A stretch of 6,406 nucleotides of DNA from Prolixibacteraceae bacterium (GTDB lineage Bacteria; Bacteroidota; Bacteroidia; Bacteroidales; Prolixibacteraceae): positions 1 through 6,406 of the forward strand of contig SKHV01000173.1 in the NCBI GenBank assembly GCA_007116765.1, in the 5' to 3' direction. Shown here in pieces: positions 1 through 5,507 of the stretch. Numbering within the stretch: the first letter of the stretch is position 1; every line of letters starts with the position of its first letter. The notes below the pieces were generated by a model that saw only the letters and a program-made list of their open reading frames with translations, made no database searches and was not told the DNA's origin. A program made the position numbers and the translations under genes.

Positions 1-8
1 ATTTATTT

Positions 9-38
9 GAATAAAATGAGCTTTGCTTTATTTTTTTT
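9..38 (+). terminator. Weak hairpin plus T-run, possible terminator of an upstream gene
   Basis: Bases 10-14 can pair with 28-32, and 19-21 with 25-27 around a TTT loop, leaving a small bulge at 15-18. An unbroken T-run continues to base 38. The layout is that of an intrinsic terminator, but the stem has only two G-C pairs and is weak. It would end transcription of a rightward gene lying left of the window. No gene end can be proven here: one frame is open from base 1 to a TAA at 49-51, but 16 codons are too few to judge. Confidence 0.2.
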
Positions 39-120
39 GGTTCAACTTTAAAAAATCTTACATAAAATTGTGATATTTGCCAACTGAAACTTCATTTTAC
101 CATATAAAAAAACACATATC

Positions 121-1299
121 ATGTTTAAAATTCAAAACCTCAACAAAATCGATGAAGAGGGACTGAACCTGTTTCCTGATAATCAATACAGCATTGATAG
201 CGAAGCAGAGAATCCCGATGGAATTATTCTCCGCAGTTTCAACATGCATGAGATGGAAATTACGTCGTCGGTTAAGTCTATTGCCCGTGCAGGTGCGGGG
301 GTTAATAATATACCCGTAGATAAATGCACCGAGAAAGGCATTGTGGTATTCAATACTCCCGGCGCAAATGCAAACGGCGTTAAAGAACTGGTTATTGCAG
401 GCTTAATGCTGAGCTCGCGCGATATAGCAGGTGGCATCGAATGGTGTAAAACACTAAAAGACAAAGGAAGCGAAATCACTTCTTTGATTGAAGCCGGCAA
501 GAAAAATTTTGCCGGAAGCGAAGTGAAAGGAAAAACTTTAGCAATTATCGGACTTGGCGCTATTGGTGTTTTAATCGCGAATGCAGCCCAATCAATTGGA
601 ATGAAAGTAATAGGTTACGACCCTTACATGTCCGTAAAATCGGCATTGAAACTTAGCCGCAATGTACAGGTAGTATCGAGTGCCGACATTGCATTTGGTG
701 CGGCCGATTTTGTAAGTATAAATGTACCTCAAACTCCCGAAACAAAAGGTTATATCAATAATGAAACCATAGGCCTGATGAAAGAAGGGGTTAAGATTCT
801 AAACTTTGCGCGTGGCGGGCTTGTGAACAACACCGATATGAAAGTTGCTCTTGAATTGGGTAAAGTAGCCACTTATGTAACCGATTTTCCTGATCAGGAA
901 ACACTAAACATGCCTAACACAATCTGTATTCCTCACCTTGGTGCATCAACAGCCGAGTCGGAAACCAACTGCGCCATAATGGCTGTGGAGCAAATACGCG
1001 AATTTCTGGAAAACGGGAACATTATCAACTCGGTAAACTTTCCAAATGCCGACATGGAACGCCATCAAGGTGGTGCACGTATACTAATAGCCAACAAAAA
1101 CATTCCGAATATGGTTAGCCAAATCACTTCGGCACTTGCAACAGCCAACGTGAACATAGCAAATATGCTAAACCGTAACCGCAGCGAAATTGCCTATAAC
1201 ATTATTGATGTGTATCGTGCCGAGGTAGAACCCGGTATTGTACAGCGGTTGATTGAGATCGACGGGGTATTTATGGTTCGTGTATTGAATGGAAAATAA
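121..1299 (+). CDS. serA: D-3-phosphoglycerate dehydrogenase with C-terminal ACT domain
   Basis: This cytoplasmic enzyme oxidises 3-phosphoglycerate to 3-phosphohydroxypyruvate with NAD, the entry step of serine synthesis. The protein has 392 residues, as expected for the short SerA class with one ACT domain. The substrate domain (about 1-95) carries RAGAGVNNIPVDKCTEKGI (56-74) and NTPGANANGVKEL (78-90). The Rossmann core has GLGAIG at 144-149 and the dinucleotide-binding aspartate D167 in GYDPYM. The catalytic arginine is R231 in NFARGGLV, and the catalytic histidine is H272 in PHLGAST. The ACT domain spans about 319-392 and probably senses serine, although feedback is not demonstrated. The acidic catalytic partner is shifted: DFPDQE places E260 where Q259 aligns by eye with the usual Glu. 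The ATG at 121 follows an A-rich stretch and no earlier start fits. It stands alone, convergent with truA. The family assignment is very secure; glycerate or hydroxyacid dehydrogenase is the only alternative and lacks the ACT domain. Confidence 0.96.
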   Translation: MFKIQNLNKIDEEGLNLFPDNQYSIDSEAENPDGIILRSFNMHEMEITSSVKSIARAGAGVNNIPVDKCTEKGIVVFNTPGANANGVKELVIAGLMLSSRDIAGGIEWCKTLKDKGSEITSLIEAGKKNFAGSEVKGKTLAIIGLGAIGVLIANAAQSIGMKVIGYDPYMSVKSALKLSRNVQVVSSADIAFGAADFVSINVPQTPETKGYINNETIGLMKEGVKILNFARGGLVNNTDMKVALELGKVATYVTDFPDQETLNMPNTICIPHLGASTAESETNCAIMAVEQIREFLENGNIINSVNFPNADMERHQGGARILIANKNIPNMVSQITSALATANVNIANMLNRNRSEIAYNIIDVYRAEVEPGIVQRLIEIDGVFMVRVLNGK

Positions 1300-1324
1300 G
1301 TATTAAGAAATCAATATTTCAATA

Positions 1325-1477
1325 GAGACTGTCTAAAAAGTCATAAAAACTAAATTTGCCACAAAGGTTCGAAGGCACAAAGATGTCACAAAGCCTTGAT
1401 TATGTGAATTAATGCTTCGTGTTGCCTTTGAGTATTTGTGTATCAGTGGCCAAATAAATGACTTTTTGGACAGCCCC
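1325..1477. repeat. Imperfect palindromic, MITE-like repeat element between serA and truA
   Basis: The outer arms 1327-1344 (GACTGTCTAAAAAGTCAT) and 1458-1475 are inverted copies matching at 16 of 18 bases. The inner arms 1358-1394 and 1414-1450 are both exactly 37 bases long and match at 22 of 37 positions when one is reversed and complemented. They are best conserved at both ends and around CAAAG. A 19-base centre (1395-1413) separates them. No reading frame of useful length lies inside and no clear target-site duplication flanks the element. The outer ends resemble insertion-sequence terminal repeats, while the inner part resembles the CACAAAG-rich intergenic repeats I recall from Bacteroidota genomes. 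It may be a miniature transposable element, or a chromosomal repeat that serves as a shared transcription-end structure. Confidence 0.7.
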
Positions 1478-1483
1478 TTTTTT
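1327..1483 (+). terminator. Large hairpin with T-run, candidate terminator for serA
   Basis: The nearly perfect 18-bp arms at 1327-1344 and 1458-1475 can form a long stem. It is followed by CC and six T residues at 1478-1483, a layout suited to intrinsic termination of transcripts coming from serA. The T-run overlaps the first two bases of the truA stop triplet on the opposite strand. The very long interior (over 110 bases, itself partly palindromic) is atypical of a simple terminator, so this role is inferred only. Confidence 0.4.
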
Positions 1484-2237
1484 ATGACTCAAAATCGATC
1501 TTTTCATATCCTATACCGGTAAGAAACAAGCCCTTTGCCCTGGCCGATGCACCGGCTTTTCCCCTATCCTTTTGTTCTATAATTTTTTTAAAATCGGAAA
1601 TACTTAGCTTTCCTTTTCCCACTTCAACCAGCGTACCTACAATTGCACGTACCATGTTACGCAAAAACCTATCGGCAGTAATGGTAAACACCAACAATTC
1701 ACGTTCGTCGTATTCCCAACGGGCTTCTTGAATTAAGCAGTTATTAGTTTTCACATCGGTATGCAATTTACTGAACGAAGTAAAATCGGTATAGTTGAAA
1801 AGTTTTTGGGCGGCTTCATTCATGCTCTCAACATCGAGTTTTTGAGGAATAAACGAAGTGAAATCGTGCAAAAAGGGTTCTTTACGTTGCGTAATGTAAT
1901 ATTTGTATGTACGCGAAATTGGACTAAAGCGTGCATGCATTTCATCCACTACTGCAAATACTTTGTCAATACGAATATCATCGGGCAAAAAACTATTCAG
2001 CTTAAAGCAAAATTTATCGGTATCAAGCAAAGGGTTTTCTAAATCGAAATGCGCCACAAAAAACGAGGCATGTACACCGGTATCGGTCCGTCCGGCACCA
2101 ATCAAATTTATCTCTTCTCCCGAAATAAGCGATACAGCCCTGTTTAACTCGGCTTGCACACTATTGGCATTGGGTTGAATTTGCCAACCATGATAATTCT
2201 TTCCGTTATAAGCAAGTTGAATAAAATAGCGTTGCAT
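1482..2237 (-). CDS. truA: tRNA pseudouridine(38-40) synthase TruA
   Basis: TruA isomerises uridines 38, 39 and 40 in the anticodon arm of many tRNAs to pseudouridine, in the cytoplasm. The 251-residue protein has the usual family length. It opens with the family pattern YFIQLAYNGKNYHGWQIQPN (4-23). It carries the catalytic aspartate D52 within GAGRTDTGVHA (47-57) and the active-site region SRTYKYYI (108-115). It also has DRFLRNMVRAIVGTLVEVG (189-207), the conserved C-terminal stretch that lines the catalytic cleft, and ends in RAKGLFLTGIGY. No key residue is missing. The ATG at 2235-2237 gives the standard N-terminus, and a TAnnTTTG-type promoter lies just upstream, implying a short leader. 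The gene is divergent from the moxR operon and convergent with serA. Its stop codon abuts the palindromic element, so its own transcript would read into that structure. Confidence 0.97.
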   Translation of the reverse strand: MQRYFIQLAYNGKNYHGWQIQPNANSVQAELNRAVSLISGEEINLIGAGRTDTGVHASFFVAHFDLENPLLDTDKFCFKLNSFLPDDIRIDKVFAVVDEMHARFSPISRTYKYYITQRKEPFLHDFTSFIPQKLDVESMNEAAQKLFNYTDFTSFSKLHTDVKTNNCLIQEARWEYDERELLVFTITADRFLRNMVRAIVGTLVEVGKGKLSISDFKKIIEQKDRGKAGASARAKGLFLTGIGYEKIDFES

Positions 2238-2257
2238 AAAACTGTTTTGTTTTCCAA

Positions 2258-2291
2258 CAAAGATATATATTCATAAAAATAAATAATCAAA
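2258..2291 (-). promoter_or_regulatory. Bacteroidota-type promoter candidate for truA
   Basis: Read on the minus strand, 2265-2258 is TATCTTTG, an exact match to the -7 consensus TAnnTTTG used by the Bacteroidota housekeeping sigma factor. A TTTG at 2291-2288 lies 22 bases upstream, slightly wide for Bacteroides but within the range reported for Flavobacterium. The start of transcription would fall around 2250-2253, giving a leader of about 15 bases before the truA ATG. The match is good, but such boxes also arise by chance in AT-rich DNA. Confidence 0.5.
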
Positions 2292-2420
2292 TCAAAATAA
2301 TGTTTACTACATTTGTATTGTTTTATATTAAATAACTATTAAAAATCAGAATGTTACAAAATGTTTTAATCAAATCGAGAAAATAACTTCTATAATTCTG
2401 ATTATAACTTTCATTTACAT

Positions 2421-2478
2421 TTTGCTTAACAATTTTTAACTGCACGGTATTTTGTATTAAGCAGTGAAATTATATTTT
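2421..2478 (+). promoter_or_regulatory. Weak promoter candidates for the moxR-bat operon
   Basis: TTTG at 2421-2424 is followed by TATTTTG at 2448-2454, a -7-like box one base shorter than TAnnTTTG. The distance between the two TTTG cores (26 bases) is close to the expected 23-25. A second possibility uses TTTG at 2451-2454 with TATATTTT at 2471-2478, which lacks the final G and has a short spacer. Either would give a leader of roughly 70-95 bases containing the palindrome at 2496-2510. The choice between them cannot be made from sequence alone. Confidence 0.28.
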
Positions 2479-2495
2479 CGTGTGGCGAAAAAAAC

Positions 2496-2510
2496 AAAGA
2501 CAATGTCTTT
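2496..2510. promoter_or_regulatory. Perfect 15-bp palindrome, possible operator upstream of moxR
   Basis: AAAGACA-A-TGTCTTT is a perfect 7-base inverted repeat around one central base, ending 42 bp before the moxR ATG. A one-base loop cannot form a useful RNA hairpin, so a dimeric DNA-binding protein is the more natural reading. It lies downstream of the promoter candidates, where a repressor could act. No regulator is identified, and the assignment is inference from symmetry and position only. Confidence 0.35.
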
Positions 2511-2552
2511 TTATAAACAACAACAGTTAAACAAACAATAACACTAAATAGT

Positions 2553-3548
2553 ATGACAGGAAGTACCGATATCAAAGCATTAAACGAGAAGATCCAACAA
2601 GAAAGTCAGTTTGTTGATATTATCAGCATGGAGATGAATAAGGTGATTGTTGGCCAAAAACATTTGATTGAAAGTTTGTTAATTGGTTTGCTTTCCAATG
2701 GACACATATTACTTGAAGGAGTTCCCGGACTGGCAAAAACATTAGCAATTAACACACTTGCAAAAATAATCGATGCCGATTTTGCTCGAATTCAGTTTAC
2801 ACCCGACCTATTGCCTGCCGACTTGCTGGGTACCTTAATTTACAGTCAAAAGAACGAAGAGTTTGTGGTCAAAAAAGGGCCTATTTTTACCAACTTTGTA
2901 TTGGCCGACGAAATTAACCGTGCTCCGGCAAAAGTGCAATCGGCACTGCTCGAAGCCATGCAGGAACGCCAAATTACCATTGGCGACCAAACCTACAAAC
3001 TCGACGAACCGTTTCTGGTTATGGCCACTCAAAACCCCATTGAACAGGAAGGAACCTATCCGCTACCCGAAGCTCAGGTTGACCGCTTTATGCTCAAAGT
3101 GGTAATATCGTATCCTAAAAAAGACGAAGAAAGAGAAATCATACAGCAAAATCTGTTAAAATCGTTCCCTGTTCCTAATAAAGCATTGAATCCAGCCGAT
3201 ATTTTACGTGCGCGCGAAGTGGTACATGAAGTTTACATGGATGAAAAAATACAAAAATACATTGTCGATATTGTATTTGCAACCCGTACTCCGGCAGATT
3301 TTGGACTGGATAAATTCAACGATATGATAAGCTTTGGTGCTTCGCCGCGTGCAAGCATAAGTCTGGCTCAAGCCTCAAAAGCTTATGCCTTCATTAAACG
3401 ACGCGGATATGTAATCCCGGAAGATGTGCGTGCAGTGTGTCACGATGTTTTACGTCACCGCATAGGGTTAAGTTACGAAGCCGAGGCCAACAACCTTTCA
3501 AGCGAAGAAATAATCAGCGAAATACTCAACACAGTAGAAGTACCATAG
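2553..3548 (+). CDS. MoxR-family AAA+ ATPase (BatI-like)
   Basis: MoxR ATPases are cytoplasmic AAA+ proteins thought to act as chaperones that insert cofactors or activate partner proteins together with VWA-domain proteins. The 331 residues match the family length. The ATPase core shows Walker A GVPGLAKT (56-63), Walker B VLADEIN (116-122, D119 and E120) and the MoxR signature RAPAKVQSALLEAMQERQ (123-140). It also has sensor-1 ATQNP (158-162, N161), the arginine finger R178 in EAQVDRF, and sensor-2 R266 in GASPRAS. The C-terminal helical lid follows to 331. All catalytic residues are present. It is the first gene of the rightward operon, 66 bp before the DUF58 gene, and this MoxR-DUF58-VWA order is the standard bat arrangement in Bacteroidota. 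The A-rich start at 2553 has no clear Shine-Dalgarno sequence, as is usual here. The family is secure; the specific substrate is unknown. Confidence 0.95.
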   Translation: MTGSTDIKALNEKIQQESQFVDIISMEMNKVIVGQKHLIESLLIGLLSNGHILLEGVPGLAKTLAINTLAKIIDADFARIQFTPDLLPADLLGTLIYSQKNEEFVVKKGPIFTNFVLADEINRAPAKVQSALLEAMQERQITIGDQTYKLDEPFLVMATQNPIEQEGTYPLPEAQVDRFMLKVVISYPKKDEEREIIQQNLLKSFPVPNKALNPADILRAREVVHEVYMDEKIQKYIVDIVFATRTPADFGLDKFNDMISFGASPRASISLAQASKAYAFIKRRGYVIPEDVRAVCHDVLRHRIGLSYEAEANNLSSEEIISEILNTVEVP

Positions 3549-3589
3549 GGTAGGTTTAAGATTTAACTGCGCTGCGCTACTATTCAATC

Positions 3590-3610
3590 AAGTATAAAGT
3601 ATCAAGCATC
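3590..3610 (+). repeat. Three tandem 7-base repeats before the DUF58 gene
   Basis: AAGTATA, AAGTATC and AAGCATC stand head to tail, ending four bases before the ATG at 3615. The second and third units differ from each other at one base, and the first differs from the second at one base. The array occupies the place of a ribosome-binding region but has no Shine-Dalgarno character. It may be a decayed short tandem repeat. Confidence 0.5.
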
Positions 3611-3614
3611 GAAG

Positions 3615-4496
3615 ATGGAACATACCGAGTTATTAAAAAAAGTACGGCAAATTGAAATAAAAACCAAGGGGCTTTCGCGCAATATTTTTGCAGGTGAATA
3701 TCACTCGGCATTTAAAGGGCGAGGAATGGCCTTTAGTGAAGTGCGCGAATACCAGTACGGCGACGACATACGCAACATCGACTGGAACGTTACGGCTCGT
3801 TACAATAAACCTTTCATTAAAATTTTTGAAGAAGAACGAGAACTAACCGTAATGTTGGTTATCGACGTGAGCGGTTCACGTAATTTTGGAACTTTTGACA
3901 AATACAAGAAAAATGTAATCACCGAAATTGCAGCCGTACTCGCTTTTTCGGCCATTCAAAATAACGATAAAATCGGCGTGATTTTCTTTTCCGATAAAAT
4001 AGAAAAGTTTATTCCGCCCAAAAAAGGGAAAAGCCACATATTGAGAATTATTCGCGAACTTATCGACTTTGAGCCTGAAAACAGAACAACCGACATCAAT
4101 CAAGCTTTGCAATATCTTACAAATGCCATAAAAAAGCGTTGCACTACATTCGTGATATCCGATTTCATCGACAATAATCATGATTTACAACGTGCACTCT
4201 CCATTGCCAACAACAAGCACGATTTAGTAGCCCTACGTATTTACGACGAACGCGAAACAACGCTACCTTCAGTTGGAATGATAAAGATGAAAGATGCGGA
4301 AACCGGTCAATACGTGTGGGTCGACACTTCGAGCAGCAAAGTAAGAGGCGCATACAGCCATTGGTGGAAACAGGCTTCGGCACAACTCAACAGTGCCTTT
4401 ACCAAAACCGGTGTCGACTATGTGAACATCAACACCAAAGAAGACTATGTAAGGTCATTAATGAACCTGTTCAAAAAAAGAAGCAGTAAACAATGA
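3615..4496 (+). CDS. DUF58 family protein with VWA-like MIDAS motif
   Basis: DUF58 proteins are the usual partners of MoxR ATPases. Their exact role is unproven, but genetic linkage and the metal-binding fold suggest a client-binding or adaptor function. The 293-residue protein has no membrane segment or signal peptide, so it should be cytoplasmic, unlike the longer DUF58 proteins with N-terminal membrane helices. The diagnostic block runs from G35 to R62: GRGMAF, then REYQYGDDIRNIDWN, then ARYNKP. A VWA-like domain follows, with the MIDAS set D84-x-S86-x-S88 in VIDVSGS, T159 in RTTDINQAL and D183 in ISDFID, all intact. The stop codon TGA overlaps the next ATG as ATGA, implying translational coupling with the BatD-like gene. 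Three heptad repeats precede the start. The family call is firm, and the molecular function is open. Confidence 0.93.
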   Translation: MEHTELLKKVRQIEIKTKGLSRNIFAGEYHSAFKGRGMAFSEVREYQYGDDIRNIDWNVTARYNKPFIKIFEEERELTVMLVIDVSGSRNFGTFDKYKKNVITEIAAVLAFSAIQNNDKIGVIFFSDKIEKFIPPKKGKSHILRIIRELIDFEPENRTTDINQALQYLTNAIKKRCTTFVISDFIDNNHDLQRALSIANNKHDLVALRIYDERETTLPSVGMIKMKDAETGQYVWVDTSSSKVRGAYSHWWKQASAQLNSAFTKTGVDYVNINTKEDYVRSLMNLFKKRSSKQ

Positions 4497-5500
4497 GAAA
4501 CCTACTTAAAATAGCAACCGCATTAGTACTGGCGATATTTACCACTATCACATCAGCTCAGGAAATAAAAACCCGTGCTCAGCTCGATAGTGCCATTATT
4601 CTAATAGGCGGCCAGGTAAATTTGAATGTAGAAATTGAATTCCCCGATGAAATCATGATCCGCTTTCTTGAAGTAGGCGACTCACTGGGAAATCATGTTG
4701 AAATAATTGAACGCTCGAAACCCGATACAATTATTCTGGAAGAAAACCGTAAGCGTATATTACAAAACTTTATTGTTACATCATTCGATACAGGGCAGCA
4801 TGAAATACCTCCCTTTCAATTCGAATTTAGCTATAAAGACATAAGCGATACGATTAAAACAAACCCCGAGGTTTTATATGCCTATACCCTGCCCCAGCTC
4901 GACTCGCTTTTTGCCGAAATTGGAGGCCCCATCGATATAAAACCTCTATACGATGCTCCGGTAACGTTCAAAGAAGTGGCTCCGTGGATTATGGGGATTC
5001 TTTTGGGTGCAGCACTCATTTTTCTCATTCTGTATGCCATAAAACGTCGAAGAAATAATCAACCTATTTTCAGTTTTCCACAAAAACCGAAGGAACCGGC
5101 ACATGTAATTGCCCTACGTGAGCTAAATCGCATTAAAGAAGAAAAAATATGGCAACAGGGTAAAACCAAAGAGTACTATAGTGAAGTTACCGATACGCTT
5201 AGAGAATACATCGAAGATCGTTTCGATATTAATGCAATGGAACAAACATCCGACGAAACAATAGCGGTGTTCAATGCACGTAGAAATTTGCTGCCTTCCG
5301 AAATTTTCGAGAACCTAAAGCACATGTTGTCCAATGCCGATTTAGTAAAATTTGCAAAATACGAACCCCTACCCGACGAAAATAATCTACTGCTGGTCGA
5401 TGCTTACTTCTTTGTAAATCAAACCAAAATTGAAGAAAAACAAGAAGCCGGCCATGATGAAAGTGAAGAACAAGAAGGAGATGATGTAGTATTAAAATAG
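4493..5500 (+). CDS. BatD-like membrane protein of the bat operon
   Basis: This protein of 335 residues has no well-defined function. Residues 1-22 form a signal peptide ending near TSA/QE. Residues 23-160 are a beta-rich region likely to lie in the periplasm, comparable in position to the immunoglobulin-like region of BatD proteins. Residues about 164-183 (from PWIMGILLG) are one membrane helix followed by KRRR, which places the rest in the cytoplasm. The cytoplasmic part (about 200-310) is helical, with ALRELNRI, the YYSEVTDTLREYIEDRF segment (228-244) and KFAKYEP near 286-292, typical of the domain found beside DUF58 and VWA genes. Residues 313-332 form a strongly acidic tail. The gene overlaps the DUF58 stop by 4 bp and batA starts 7 bp later, so it is surely co-expressed. 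In proteobacteria the same position is held by the shorter DUF4381 proteins; this may be a counterpart with an added extracytoplasmic domain. The name is by similarity of layout and context. Confidence 0.75.
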   Translation: MRNLLKIATALVLAIFTTITSAQEIKTRAQLDSAIILIGGQVNLNVEIEFPDEIMIRFLEVGDSLGNHVEIIERSKPDTIILEENRKRILQNFIVTSFDTGQHEIPPFQFEFSYKDISDTIKTNPEVLYAYTLPQLDSLFAEIGGPIDIKPLYDAPVTFKEVAPWIMGILLGAALIFLILYAIKRRRNNQPIFSFPQKPKEPAHVIALRELNRIKEEKIWQQGKTKEYYSEVTDTLREYIEDRFDINAMEQTSDETIAVFNARRNLLPSEIFENLKHMLSNADLVKFAKYEPLPDENNLLLVDAYFFVNQTKIEEKQEAGHDESEEQEGDDVVLK

Positions 5501-5507
5501 ACAGAAA

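Larger units (their letters stand above)
2238..2552. other. AT-rich divergent intergenic region between truA and moxR
   Basis: This 315-bp gap has no credible gene. The only ATG-started frames noticed by eye, at 2300, 2351 and 2503, encode 11 or 12 residues. It contains a leftward promoter candidate for truA near 2258-2291, weak rightward candidates near 2421-2478, and an isolated TACATTTG box at 2308-2315 with no upstream TTTG partner at the expected distance. A perfect short palindrome sits at 2496-2510. No RNA gene or riboswitch fold was recognised. The gap is long compared with the 7- to 66-bp spacing inside the operon, so it is the natural control region for both directions. Confidence 0.6.

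Noticed and set aside
1..51. Possible C-terminal end of an upstream gene
   Set aside because: One frame is open for 16 codons to a TAA at 49-51, but the sequence is hydrophobic AT-rich filler and too short to tell from chance; it also overlaps the terminator-like hairpin.
183..500. A 105-codon open frame on the minus strand inside serA
   Set aside because: serA motifs cover this stretch continuously, and the antisense product has no family features or plausible start context.
1360..1440. Possible CRISPR array from repeated CACAAAG words
   Set aside because: The units are only 7 bp, unevenly spaced by 11 and 16 bases, present in opposite orientations, and there are no spacers of constant length or cas genes.
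2391..2396. TATAAT as an E. coli-type -10 box
   Set aside because: Bacteroidota housekeeping promoters use TAnnTTTG rather than TATAAT, and no matching -35 element was found at the right distance.
2300..2541. Small peptides starting at 2300, 2351 and 2503
   Set aside because: They encode only 11-12 residues, lie in AT-rich DNA where such frames are expected by chance, and have no coding signal or conserved feature.
3567..3579. CTGCGCTGCGCT direct repeat after moxR as an attachment or regulatory site
   Set aside because: It is only two copies of a 5-base word with no inverted partner or T-run, so it is neither a terminator nor a recognisable recombination site.
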